23,436 nucleotides of DNA from CAG-791 sp002449595 (GTDB taxonomy: Bacteria; Bacillota; Clostridia; Lachnospirales; Lachnospiraceae): assembly GCA_946539855.1 (NCBI GenBank), contig CAMNHV010000027.1:1-23436 (forward strand), read 5' to 3'. The translations under genes and the position numbers were made by a program. This document shows, piece by piece, positions 1-7,659 of this stretch; position 1 is the first letter of the stretch; every line of letters begins with the position of its first letter. The notes under the pieces are model-generated. The model had not been told where the DNA came from. It saw only the letters and a list, made by a program, of their open reading frames with translations, and did not search any database.

Positions 1-503
1 CCGCTGTCGAGAAGAATTCCTTCGCGGAAGGCGTCGACGTCAGCCTGCGTGACGGTGCCGGTCACGATCGCGCGGTAAGTCTTGTCCACGTGGGAGGTGG
101 GAGAGAGCAGGCGATGCGCGAGCGCGCCGTCGTTCGTGAGAAGAAGGAGGCCGGTTGTGTCCTTGTCGAGGCGGCCTGCCGGGAACAGGTCTCCGCGCAG
201 GTCCGGGATCTCGTCAGGACTGCCCGCAAACGCTTCGGGATCGCGGACCAGGTCCAGCACGGTGCTCTCCCGCGGGTCCCTGGTCGCGCTGACGAGGCCG
301 GCGGGCTTGTGCAGCATGAGGTACTGCCAGGAGGCGTGCTTTACTGCTTTTCCCTTGCAGGTGACGTCGTCGCCGTCCCCGACGGCGGCGCCCGGATCGC
401 GGACGATCCCGCCGTTCACGGTGACGGCGCCGGAGCGGATCAGCTTCTTCAGTTCTTTTCTTGTGCCGACTTCCATGTCGGCGAGGTATTTATCCAGCCT
501 CAA
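1..503 (-). CDS. rsuA: 16S rRNA pseudouridine synthase (RsuA/RluB-type), 3' end off window
   Basis: Isomerises a specific uridine in rRNA to pseudouridine; RsuA itself acts on U516 of 16S rRNA. The protein begins MRLDKYLADM, typical of the N-terminal S4 RNA-binding domain (about residues 1-60). The catalytic motif GRLDKDTTGLLLLTNDG follows at about 110-126, with Asp113 as the expected catalytic aspartate. It continues to about residue 167 and leaves the window without a stop, so roughly 70 residues of a normal 235-240-residue protein are missing. I chose a TTG start at 503-501: it lies 7 nt after a GGTGG ribosome binding site, gives the canonical MRLD start, and overlaps the stop codon of the upstream asparaginase gene as TTGA, implying translational coupling. 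RsuA is more likely than RluB/RluF because of the short S4 domain and length, but the exact target uridine cannot be assigned from sequence alone. Confidence 0.88.
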   Translation of the reverse strand, partial: MRLDKYLADMEVGTRKELKKLIRSGAVTVNGGIVRDPGAAVGDGDDVTCKGKAVKHASWQYLMLHKPAGLVSATRDPRESTVLDLVRDPEAFAGSPDEIPDLRGDLFPAGRLDKDTTGLLLLTNDGALAHRLLSPTSHVDKTYRAIVTGTVTQADVDAFREGILLDS

Positions 504-1513
504 CTCATATCCACCCAGTGCGAGATGTCGTGCGAGACCGGCGTCAGGAACAGCCGGCGGATCTTCTCGGCGTCGCCTGTCTGCGCGAGGATCCACATGA
601 GCTTCGTGATCGCGGCCTCGATCGTCATGTCGTAGGACTGCAGCGCGTGGTAGTTGTGGATGCTGCGGTAGCCGACTTCGTAGACGTCCGCATCGCTCCC
701 CTCGAGCATGACCTGCGAGGCGATGACGACGGTCTTGTTCATGGAGGTGAGCCGCTCGATCTTCGCGAGATAGCTGTCCTCCGCGTCCTGCGGAATGCCG
801 CCGACGCCGTAGCTCTCGATGACGATGGCGTCGTAGTGCTCCGCCGCGTAATCGAAGATGTCCGGGCGGATGCCGGGGAAGAGCTTGATCAGGCAGACGC
901 GGTCTGAGAGCGCGTCGTAGAATTTGGGCGTCTTCGCTCTGCGCGGCTTCCCGAGATAGGGGAAGATGCGGTTCCCGTCGATGAATGCGAACGTCGGATA
1001 GTTGATGCTCTCAAACGCCGCGGTGCTCTTGGTGCGGACTTTGCGCGCCCTGGTGCCGATCAGCGCTTTTCCGTCGAAGACGATGTAGACGCCGCCGGCG
1101 ATGCCGGCGCAGACGAAGCGGAGGCTGTCCTGGAGGTTCTTCCCCGCGTCCGTCACGAATTCGCCCATCGGCCGCTGCGAGCCGGTGATGACGATCGGCT
1201 TGTCCGCGTCCTGGATGAGATAGGAGAGCGCCGAGGCGGTGTAGGCCATCGTGTCCGTCCCGTGCGTGATGAGGAAGCCGTCGTAGCGGTCGTACTCCTC
1301 CTGGATCTTCTTCGCGATCGCGATCCAGTGGATCCTGCCGATATTCGTGCTGTCCAGATTGAAAAGCTGACAGAACTCCGCATCACAGAGTTCTCCGGCG
1401 CCGGGGACCGCGCTGAGCAGCTCCTCGCTGCTCTGGGCGGGCAGGAGGCCTTCCTCGGTCTGTTTGCAGGCGATCGTGCCGCCGGTTCCGATCATGAGAA
1501 TTCTTTTTTTCAT
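500..1513 (-). CDS. ansA: L-asparaginase, type I (cytoplasmic)
   Basis: Hydrolyses L-asparagine to aspartate and ammonia. The 337-residue protein has both family signatures: GTGGTIA near the N terminus (nucleophilic Thr13) and HGTDTM at 84-89 (Thr86/Asp87 of the second catalytic pair). No signal peptide is visible, and length and sequence style match cytoplasmic AnsA rather than the secreted type II enzyme. It is first in a two-gene unit, and the rsuA-type gene starts inside its stop codon. The start region is unusual. There is no recognisable Shine-Dalgarno sequence before ATG 1513, and a TGATAAAAT extended -10-like box ends only 6 nt upstream of the ATG, so a leaderless or near-leaderless transcript is possible. 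A 24-nt palindrome lies just beyond that box. The function call is solid; the leaderless idea is inference. Confidence 0.95.
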   Translation of the reverse strand: MKKRILMIGTGGTIACKQTEEGLLPAQSSEELLSAVPGAGELCDAEFCQLFNLDSTNIGRIHWIAIAKKIQEEYDRYDGFLITHGTDTMAYTASALSYLIQDADKPIVITGSQRPMGEFVTDAGKNLQDSLRFVCAGIAGGVYIVFDGKALIGTRARKVRTKSTAAFESINYPTFAFIDGNRIFPYLGKPRRAKTPKFYDALSDRVCLIKLFPGIRPDIFDYAAEHYDAIVIESYGVGGIPQDAEDSYLAKIERLTSMNKTVVIASQVMLEGSDADVYEVGYRSIHNYHALQSYDMTIEAAITKLMWILAQTGDAEKIRRLFLTPVSHDISHWVDMS

Positions 1514-1519
1514 AAAGTG

Positions 1520-1527
1520 ATTTTATC
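1520..1527 (-). promoter_or_regulatory. Possible extended -10 of ansA very close to the start codon
   Basis: Read on the minus strand the sequence is TGATAAAATCACTTT followed by ATG. TAAAAT matches five of six bases of the sigma-A -10 consensus and is preceded by TGA (extended -10). Only 6 nt separate it from the start codon, and no SD is present. No good -35 is seen, and the position where it would lie is covered by the palindrome at 1531-1554. The promoter reading is tentative. Confidence 0.35.
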
Positions 1528-1530
1528 ACA

Positions 1531-1599
1531 ATCGGATGGGCACGCCCATCCGATGAGTGTCCACCTTTGTCGCTCATCGAATGGGCACACCCATCCGAT
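1531..1599. repeat. Paired 24-nt palindromes upstream of ansA
   Basis: Two near-identical inverted repeats occupy 1531-1554 (arms ATCGGATGGGC / GCCCATCCGAT, perfect, 2-nt centre) and 1576-1599 (arms ATCGAATGGG / CCCATCCGAT, one mismatch that can be a G-U pair in the minus-strand RNA). Their centres are 45 bp apart. The spacer starts GAG and ends CTC, so the right arm of the first copy can also pair with the left arm of the second to give a competing 14-bp central hairpin. They could be tandem operators, a BIME/REP-like pair, or, if transcribed, a switchable leader. Confidence 0.7.
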
Positions 1600-1617
1600 A
1601 TACGTTCGCCACAAAAC

Positions 1618-1654
1618 ACAGTGCCTGCACCGTGGAGGGCGGTACAGGCACTGT
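1618..1654 (-). terminator. Rho-independent terminator of the cellobiose phosphorylase gene
   Basis: Arms ACAGTGCCTG (1618-1627) and CAGGCACTGT (1645-1654) enclose a further ACCG/CGGT pairing, giving about 15 bp with a 7-nt loop. On the minus strand the hairpin is followed by GTTTTGTGG. It lies about 40 nt past the stop codon of the phosphorylase gene, matching its direction of transcription. Confidence 0.8.
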
Positions 1655-1690
1655 AAAAAGGAAGAATGAAAAAGAAGGCTAAGTTAGGGT

Positions 1691-4159
1691 TCAGCCCATC
1701 ACGACGCTGACGTTCACGACGCTGCCCGCGGGCTGTGCGGGAATGATGCACCCGGTCTCAAAGATACCGCAGCGCTTCACGTCTGCCGGCTTGCCATCGA
1801 TCGTGACGGACGCGATGCCCTTCTGGACGCCGGCGGCGTTGTCAACGGTGATATGGTACTCGGCGCCCCTGTAGCGTCTCGTCACGGAGAATCCGCTCAG
1901 AGAGGACGGGATGCACGGGTCGACGGCGAGGCCGTCATAGTCCGGCGTGATGCCGAGGATCGCCTGGCTGACGGTCAGGAAGGTCCACGCGGCGGTACCG
2001 GTGAGCCAGCTGTTCTTGCCCTCGCCGAAGGTCGGCGCGTCGATGCCGGCGACCATCTGGCTGTAGACGTAAGGCTCTGTGCGGTGGATCTCGCTGATCT
2101 CTTCGATGTATGCCGGGCAGGTCTTCTTGTAGATCTCAAAAGCGCGGTCGCCGTGGCCGAGCACGGTCTCTGCGCACACGATCCAAGGGTTGTTGTGGCA
2201 GAAGATACCGGCGTTCTCTTTGTATCCCGGAGGATAGCTGGAGATCTCGCCCAGGTTCAGGTAGTACTTCGTGTAAGCGGGCTGATGGAGCACGATGCCG
2301 TACTTGGTATCCAGGCGCTCCTTGACGCTCTGCAGCGCTTTTTCCGCTTCACCGGACTTCGCGCCGATGCCTGCCATGACGCACATGCCCTGCGGCTCGA
2401 TGAAGATCTGGCCTTCTTCGCAGACGTGGCTTCCGACGGGCTTGCTGAACGCGTCGTACGCGCGCAGGAACCACTCGCCGTCCCAGCCGCTCGTCAGAAC
2501 GGCCTTCGTCATCTTCTCGACGGCCTCATCCGCGAACGCAGCTTCGTCGTCCTTGCCGAGCCTGCGGCAGATCTCGCTGTAGGCCGGGCCGTACTTGACG
2601 AACATGCCGGCGATGAAGACGCTCTCCGCAACCGGGCCTTCGGAAGGGCCGGTCGTCTGGAAGCTCTCACCGGGGTGCTCGGAGAAGCAGTTCAGGTTCA
2701 GGCAGTCGTTCCAGTCCGCGCGGCCGATCAGCGGCAGATCGTGCGGGCCGAGGTGGTCGACAGTGTAGTGGAAGCTTCTGCGCAGATGCTCGAAAAGAGG
2801 CTGCGCCAGAGACATATCGCTGTCAAAGGCGACCATTTCATTCAGGACGTCGTAGTCGCCGGTCTCACGAAGATAGGCGTCCACGCCGGCGATGAGCCAG
2901 AGCGGGTCGTCGTTGAAGCCGGAGCCGACGCCGAGGTTGCCCTTCTTGGTCAGCGGCTGGTACTGATGGTACGCGCTGCCGTCCGGGAACTGCGTCGCCG
3001 CGATGTCGAGAAGACGCTCTCTCGCGCGGTCCGGGATCATGTGGACGAAGCCGAACAAATCCTGGCAGGAATCGCGGAAGCCCATGCCGCGGCCCATTCC
3101 GCTCTCATAGTAGCTGGCGGAACGGCTCATGTTGAACGTGACCATGCACTGATACTGGTTCCAGATGTTGACCATGCGGCCGAGCTTTTCATCCGCAACT
3201 TCAACTGTGTAGTTGGAGAGAAGATCGTCCCAGTGTGCGGCCAGATCCGCGAGTGCCGCATCGAAAGCCGCGTTGTCGGGATAGCGGCCCATCATCGCTT
3301 CCGCGCGCGTCTTGTTGATGACGCCGGGCGCTTCCCATTTCTCCTCGACCGGGTTCTCGATGTAGCCGAGGCCGAAGATCACGTCCTGCTCCTGTCCGGG
3401 AGCGAGGTCAAACTTCAGTTCCTGTGCCGCGATCGGCTGCCAGCCGTGGGCGACGCTGCCCTTGCAGCCGCCACCGAGGACAGCTTCCGGCTTCGCCGGT
3501 GCGCCGTACACGCCGATAAAGGAATCTCTTGCGGTGTCGAAGCCGTCGACCGGGCGGTTTGCCCAGAAGACTGCGTAATGATCTCTGCGCTCGCGGTACT
3601 CGGTCTTGTGATAGATCACGCGGCCGCCGTCCATGACTTCCACTTCGCCGATGCTGTAGTTGCGCTGGAAGTTGGTGCTGTCGTCATTGGCATCCCAGAG
3701 GCAGAACTCGATGTAAGGGAAGAGCTTCAGCTGCTTTGCCGCATCGGAATTGTTCTTCAGGGTGATTCTGGTCAGGAGGCAGTTCTCGCCGTTCGGGACG
3801 AACATTTCCTGCTTCGCGGAGACGCCGTTAAGTGCGCTCTCAAAAACAGTGTAGCCGAGGCCGTGACGGCACTCGTACGCGTCAAGTTCAGTCTGTGTCG
3901 GCTGCCACGCGATGTTCCAGACACTCTCGCCGTCTTTTACATAGAAGTGGAATCCGTCGGAATCCAGGGGAGAGTTGTTGTAGCGGTAGCGGGTGATCCT
4001 GCGGAGGCGGGCGTCACGGTAAAAGCTGTATCCGCCGGCCGTGTTGGAAATCAGAGTGAAGAAATTCTCGCTTCCGAGATAATTGATCCAGGGAAGAGGG
4101 GTGCGCGGTGTGGTGATGCGATATTCGCGCGCTGCGTCATCGAAATGTCCAAATTGCAT
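1691..4159 (-). CDS. cbp: Cellobiose phosphorylase (GH94)
   Basis: Cytoplasmic phosphorolysis of cellobiose: cellobiose + phosphate gives alpha-glucose-1-phosphate + glucose. The 822-residue protein resembles clostridial cellobiose phosphorylases (about 810 residues) over its whole length. It opens with an N-terminal beta-sandwich whose start, MQFGHFDDAAREYRITTPRT, is highly typical, followed by SNTAGGYSFYRDARLRRITR (about 38-57). The (alpha/alpha)6 barrel holds GMGFRDSCQDL (358-368) and RADWNDCLNLNC (480-491), where Asp485 is the expected general acid. No signal peptide is present. The ATG at 4159 was chosen over an upstream in-frame extension because it has AGGAG 6 nt before it and matches the family N terminus. 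It is divergent from a LacI-family regulator, with operator-like sites between them. GH94 also includes chitobiose and cellodextrin phosphorylases, but sequence style favours cellobiose. Confidence 0.95.
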   Translation of the reverse strand: MQFGHFDDAAREYRITTPRTPLPWINYLGSENFFTLISNTAGGYSFYRDARLRRITRYRYNNSPLDSDGFHFYVKDGESVWNIAWQPTQTELDAYECRHGLGYTVFESALNGVSAKQEMFVPNGENCLLTRITLKNNSDAAKQLKLFPYIEFCLWDANDDSTNFQRNYSIGEVEVMDGGRVIYHKTEYRERRDHYAVFWANRPVDGFDTARDSFIGVYGAPAKPEAVLGGGCKGSVAHGWQPIAAQELKFDLAPGQEQDVIFGLGYIENPVEEKWEAPGVINKTRAEAMMGRYPDNAAFDAALADLAAHWDDLLSNYTVEVADEKLGRMVNIWNQYQCMVTFNMSRSASYYESGMGRGMGFRDSCQDLFGFVHMIPDRARERLLDIAATQFPDGSAYHQYQPLTKKGNLGVGSGFNDDPLWLIAGVDAYLRETGDYDVLNEMVAFDSDMSLAQPLFEHLRRSFHYTVDHLGPHDLPLIGRADWNDCLNLNCFSEHPGESFQTTGPSEGPVAESVFIAGMFVKYGPAYSEICRRLGKDDEAAFADEAVEKMTKAVLTSGWDGEWFLRAYDAFSKPVGSHVCEEGQIFIEPQGMCVMAGIGAKSGEAEKALQSVKERLDTKYGIVLHQPAYTKYYLNLGEISSYPPGYKENAGIFCHNNPWIVCAETVLGHGDRAFEIYKKTCPAYIEEISEIHRTEPYVYSQMVAGIDAPTFGEGKNSWLTGTAAWTFLTVSQAILGITPDYDGLAVDPCIPSSLSGFSVTRRYRGAEYHITVDNAAGVQKGIASVTIDGKPADVKRCGIFETGCIIPAQPAGSVVNVSVVMG

Positions 4160-4180
4160 GGCTGTCTCCTTTGTTTTCCT

Positions 4181-4219
4181 ATTATAGGATGAACGCTTCT
4201 CGATCCGAAAACGTTTAAG
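4181..4219 (-). promoter_or_regulatory. Promoter of the cellobiose phosphorylase gene with LacI-type operator over the -35
   Basis: On the minus strand a perfect TATAAT lies at 4186-4181, predicting a start of transcription near 4174 and a short leader carrying AGGAG. About 17 nt upstream, where a weak -35 would sit, is the operator-like sequence CCGAAAACGTTTAAG (4205-4219) with the central CG typical of LacI/CcpA-family sites. A bound repressor here would block RNA polymerase. Whether the regulator is the neighbouring LacI protein or CcpA cannot be told from sequence. Confidence 0.6.
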
Positions 4220-4377
4220 AACTGTCGTATAAACCCACCTTTTATAAACTATTATTACATTAGTTGATTTGCACCAAAAAAGCAAGTGAAAGAGCGGATT
4301 ATGCTGATCTTTTCTGGCAGGAAAACAACGCCTGGCGAAATCGGGAAAAGCACTTTGTTGTGCGAAATTCACATTTC

Positions 4378-4394
4378 ATCGAAAACGTTTTTGG
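4378..4394. promoter_or_regulatory. LacI-type operator-like site in the divergent region
   Basis: ATCGAAAACGTTTTTGG has the palindromic core AAAACGTTTT expected of LacI/GalR-family operators. Its centre is about 174 bp from the site at 4205-4219 and about the same from the site at 4554-4568, a layout compatible with DNA looping. Between 4160 and 4609 I see no gene, only these regulatory sequences in AT-rich DNA. Confidence 0.55.
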
Positions 4395-4553
4395 CAAATA
4401 GCGACAGCGGTCACCAAATTGAGCGCAGGCAGACAGGACATATTCCCATATTTTGACCTTAAAAATGTACAATTCAACCAAACTTTAGGTAATTTTCAAA
4501 AATGTGTCCGTTTTATGTTGAGTCCGCAGGCGCAAGGGGATAAAATAGTAGTA

Positions 4554-4568
4554 TCGTAAACGGTTAAG
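4554..4568. promoter_or_regulatory. LacI-type operator-like site before the regulator gene
   Basis: TCGTAAACGGTTAAG (4554-4568) is an imperfect palindrome around a central CG, about 42 bp before the regulator start codon. It suggests autoregulation. It resembles the site at 5739-5753 upstream of the putative glycosidase gene (shared TAA-CGGTT core). Confidence 0.5.
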
Positions 4569-4609
4569 TTTGCATATTTTCTGAATGAATTCATGAAACG
4601 GAGCACGGG

Positions 4610-5620
4610 ATGGTCTTACTGAAAGACATCGCTAAACAATGCGGAGTATCCGTCGCCACGGTCAGTAAGGCGCTCAACGGACAGAGGGACATCAGCGAGG
4701 AGACGAGAAGCAGGATCTGCCAGATCGCGGACGAGATGGGCTATATGACCAATTCCGCGGCGCGTGCGCTGAAGACCAACAGGACTTACAATATCGGCAT
4801 CCTGTTCGTAGATGAGATGAACAGCGGCCTTGCGCACGAGTTCTTCTCCTACGTGCTGGAGAACCTGAAGTCCGAAGCGGAGTCCCACGGATACGACGTC
4901 ACCTTCATCAACCAGTACGTCGGCAAGAAAAAGAATACTTACCTGCAGCACTGCATCTATCGCGGTGTGGACGGCGTCGTGATCGCGAACGTGGATTTTA
5001 ACGCGCCTCAGGTGCAGGAACTGATCGAATCGGATCTCCCGGTCGTGACGATCGACCACGTCTTCAACAACCGGGCGGCCGTTGTGTCGGACAACGTCGC
5101 CGGCACAGAGGCGCTCGTGGACTACGTCGCCGGCAGAGGCTACCGCAACCTGGCGTTCATCCACGGAGAGAAGACGTCAGTTACGTTGAACCGGCTCACC
5201 GGCTTCCACCGCGCGTGCGAGAAGAACGGGATCCCGATCCGGGAGGACTACATCATGGAGAGCGCTTACCATGATCCTTCCGGCTGCTACCACGTGACGC
5301 AGAAGCTCCTCTCTCTTCCGGAGAGGCCGGACTGCATCTTCTTCCCGGACGACTACTCCTTCATCGGCGGCATGAACGCGATCGCTGAGAAGGGACTCAA
5401 GATCCCCGAAGACATCGCGGCGGTCGGCTATGACGGCATCCCGCTCTCCCAGATGATGCACCCGAAGCTCACGACGTACCGGCAGGACACAGTAACTCTG
5501 GGAAAAGTTGCAGCGGCCAAACTGATCGAGCTCATCGAGCACCCAAAGACGACGATCCTGGACCGCGTGGTCGTGTCCGGCGAACTTGTCCGCGGCGGGT
5601 CGGTCGCAGTCAAGCAGTAA
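4610..5620 (+). CDS. LacI-family transcriptional regulator
   Basis: Sugar-responsive DNA-binding regulator of 336 residues, the normal family length. The N-terminal helix-turn-helix and hinge are clear (DIAKQCGVSVATVSKALNG at about 6-24). A periplasmic-binding-protein-like sensor domain follows, with the usual landmarks NIGILF (about 61-66), DNVAGTEALVDYVAGRGYRNLAFI, FFPDDYSFIGGMNAI and IAAVGYDGIPLSQMMHPKLTTYRQD. The ATG is preceded by GGAG at 6-nt spacing. It is divergent from the cellobiose phosphorylase gene and upstream of the putative glycosidase gene. Operator-like sites occur before all three and before the ABC transporter operon, so it is probably the local regulator; the effector (cellobiose or a related beta-glucoside) is inferred from context. 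A strong terminator follows it. Confidence 0.93.
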   Translation: MVLLKDIAKQCGVSVATVSKALNGQRDISEETRSRICQIADEMGYMTNSAARALKTNRTYNIGILFVDEMNSGLAHEFFSYVLENLKSEAESHGYDVTFINQYVGKKKNTYLQHCIYRGVDGVVIANVDFNAPQVQELIESDLPVVTIDHVFNNRAAVVSDNVAGTEALVDYVAGRGYRNLAFIHGEKTSVTLNRLTGFHRACEKNGIPIREDYIMESAYHDPSGCYHVTQKLLSLPERPDCIFFPDDYSFIGGMNAIAEKGLKIPEDIAAVGYDGIPLSQMMHPKLTTYRQDTVTLGKVAAAKLIELIEHPKTTILDRVVVSGELVRGGSVAVKQ

Positions 5621-5643
5621 AATCGAATATCATTCCCTTTATG

Positions 5644-5670
5644 AACGCCGCCCGTTTGGGCGGCGTTTTC
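5644..5670 (+). terminator. Rho-independent terminator after the lacI-type gene
   Basis: Arms AACGCCGCCC and GGGCGGCGTT (5644-5667) with a GTTT loop, followed by TTC. It lies 24 nt after the regulator stop codon and separates that gene from the putative glycosidase unit. Confidence 0.85.
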
Positions 5671-5707
5671 GTCGCAAAACGAAAACTGCGAAAGTTTGTA
5701 AAACGAG

Positions 5708-5753
5708 TTTATAAACGTGGAATACGATGATAGAATCACTGTAACGGTTTCTA
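5708..5753 (+). promoter_or_regulatory. Promoter and operator-like site of the putative glycosidase gene
   Basis: TTTATA (5708-5713) and TAGAAT (5731-5736) are separated by 17 bp, and the -10 is preceded by TGA (extended -10). Immediately downstream, over the predicted transcription start, is CTGTAACGGTTTCTA (5739-5753), which resembles the LacI-type site at 4554-4568. This would place the gene under the local regulator. Confidence 0.5.
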
Positions 5754-5831
5754 TTGACAGCAAAGGCGGGCGCGCGGAAGACCAGTCGCGCCTCCACACT
5801 TCAGGCGGCGAAGCCGCCGGAGAGGGAAATT

Positions 5832-7655
5832 ATGGAATATTACAAGAACTTCCAGCTGGCCGGATATGTGTGGGCATACTGGCTGGACCGCGTCGGAGAG
5901 GACGAGATCCGCGAGAGCATTGAGACGCTCACGAAGAAGATGCCGCTGAAAAAGGTCTACCTCGAGAATCACAGAGGCCTCGTGGACGTGCCGCAGGTGA
6001 AGATGCGCGCCGCGAAGAAGGTCTTTGAGGAGTACGGGATCGAGACGGCGGGCGGCATCACGACGACGGTCCTCGAAGGGGAGCGCAAGAGCGCGATCCT
6101 CGACTCGTTCTGCTATACCGACCCGAGACACCGGGAACGCCTTCTCGGCATCGTGCGGGAACTCGCGGAAGTCTTTGACGAGATCATTCTGGACGATTAC
6201 TTTTTCACCTCCTGCCGCTGCGAGATGTGCATCAAGGCGAAGGGCAGCAAGAGCTGGGCGCAGTACCGCACGGAACTGATGAGCGGGTTCTCGGAAGAGA
6301 TGGTCGGCCTCGCGCATGAGATCAATCCGGGCCTGAAATTCGTCATCAAGTATCCCAACTGGTATGAGAGCTATCAGGAGAACGGCTATGACCCGAAGCG
6401 CCAGAAGGACATCTTCGACGGCGTCTACACCGGGACGGAGAGCCGGACGCCCTTCTTCAACGCGCAGCACCTGCAGTCCTACATGAGCTACTCCAACATC
6501 CGGCTGTTCGAGAACACCGCTCCCGGCAGAAACGGCGGCGGCTGGATCGATCCGGGCGGATCCGCCGGCAACGCGACGGTCTTCGTGGACCAGGCGGAGA
6601 TGACGTTCCTCGCGGGCGCGAAGGAACTGGCACTGTTCAACTACGAGATGATGCTGAGAGACACTGCTCTTGCCGCTCTGCTCGGAGAAAAGCTTTATCG
6701 CACAGATCGCATCATGGGCCAGGCCGGAACGCCGGTCGGCGTCTCTGCCTATGAAGCTTTTGACGGGGACGGAGAGGACCAGTTCTACAACTTCCTCGGC
6801 ATGCGGGGCATCCCGGTCGAGCCGCAGCCGTTCTTCAACGACAAGGCGCCGGCGATCCTGCTCACGCAGAGCAGCTGCATCGACAAGGACGTCGTGAAAA
6901 AGGTCGAGAAATACGTCAGGGAAGGTGGAACCGTCATCATGACGAGCGGCTTCTTCCGCGAGGAATATGAGAACGGTGTGAAGGACTTCACTTCGGTCCG
7001 CCTGACGAGCCGCCACGTCTGCGGCGGCGATTACGTCATCAACAACCGGAACTACACGTTCGGCCAGGTCGTCAAGGGCGGCGCACCGGTGATGTTCGAG
7101 GTCATGCAGTACAAGACGAACGCGACGTGGCCGGACGTCATGGTGGCGAAGGACGAGCACAGCTTCCCGATCTTCACGGAAGACCAGTATGGGAAGGGGA
7201 GAGTGTTCATCTTCAATGTGCCGGAGAATTTCGCGGATCTCTACAAGCTTCCCCAGGAAGTTATGGAGAATATCGCGAAGCATCTCACGACCGGGCTTCC
7301 GCTCTACGTCTCCAGCCGCTCCAAAGTCAGCCTGGTGGCATACGACAACGGACTGTACGTGCTCCGCAACTGGGATACGGGCGGCGCAGCGGTGAAGGTC
7401 ATCGTTCGCGGAAACGTCTATGGCAATGATGAGACGATGTGGTACGACGCGGCACAGACGCCGGCGGATTACGATCCCGGCTGTCCCGCTGCACTCGTCG
7501 ATGCGGAGACAGGGCAGAAGATCACTTACTTTGAGGAGCTGCCGAGACCGTCCAGGCACTTTGACTGCACGACGATCATTCCGGAGCCGTTGGAGTTTGC
7601 GGCGACCGTCAATATGTTCGGTGGGGCGATGAAGGTGTTCAGAATTGAGAAATGA
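5832..7655 (+). CDS. Putative glycoside hydrolase of unassigned family (GH42-like architecture)
   Basis: No characterised homologue is known to me. I recall similar Clostridia proteins annotated only as hypothetical or, misleadingly, as permease; no membrane segments are visible. The 607 residues appear to form a (beta/alpha)8 barrel in the first ~300. The motif IILDDYFFTSCRCEMCIKAKG (118-138) has paired acids Asp121/Asp122 followed by Cys128-x-Cys130-x2-Cys133, a layout seen in several glycosyl-hydrolase-like families where the acids lie at a strand end; Glu203 in GTES is another candidate. At about 338-375 and 440-500 the protein resembles the glutamine-amidotransferase-like domain of GH42 enzymes (AILLTQSSCIDKDVVKKVEKYV, then GKGRVFIFNVPENFADLYKLP), and a beta-rich tail follows. 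No signal peptide is seen. The ATG was chosen for its GGAGAGG site. Regulator, transporter and phosphorylase neighbours suggest action on imported oligosaccharides. Confidence 0.75.
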   Translation: MEYYKNFQLAGYVWAYWLDRVGEDEIRESIETLTKKMPLKKVYLENHRGLVDVPQVKMRAAKKVFEEYGIETAGGITTTVLEGERKSAILDSFCYTDPRHRERLLGIVRELAEVFDEIILDDYFFTSCRCEMCIKAKGSKSWAQYRTELMSGFSEEMVGLAHEINPGLKFVIKYPNWYESYQENGYDPKRQKDIFDGVYTGTESRTPFFNAQHLQSYMSYSNIRLFENTAPGRNGGGWIDPGGSAGNATVFVDQAEMTFLAGAKELALFNYEMMLRDTALAALLGEKLYRTDRIMGQAGTPVGVSAYEAFDGDGEDQFYNFLGMRGIPVEPQPFFNDKAPAILLTQSSCIDKDVVKKVEKYVREGGTVIMTSGFFREEYENGVKDFTSVRLTSRHVCGGDYVINNRNYTFGQVVKGGAPVMFEVMQYKTNATWPDVMVAKDEHSFPIFTEDQYGKGRVFIFNVPENFADLYKLPQEVMENIAKHLTTGLPLYVSSRSKVSLVAYDNGLYVLRNWDTGGAAVKVIVRGNVYGNDETMWYDAAQTPADYDPGCPAALVDAETGQKITYFEELPRPSRHFDCTTIIPEPLEFAATVNMFGGAMKVFRIEK

Positions 7656-7659
7656 TAGT

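Noticed and set aside
82..907. Long plus-strand reading frames opposite rsuA and ansA
   Set aside because: They lie antisense to two clear genes, lack ribosome binding sites and show no recognisable family features; they arise from GC-rich codon use.
1853..4192. 779-codon plus-strand frame opposite the cellobiose phosphorylase gene
   Set aside because: Entirely antisense to a conserved GH94 gene, with Ala/Val/Arg/Asp-rich low-complexity composition typical of a mirror frame.
4160..4372. 71-codon N-terminal extension of the cellobiose phosphorylase
   Set aside because: It runs through the promoter and operator and lacks family similarity, while the ATG at 4159 has AGGAG and the conserved MxFGxFDD start.
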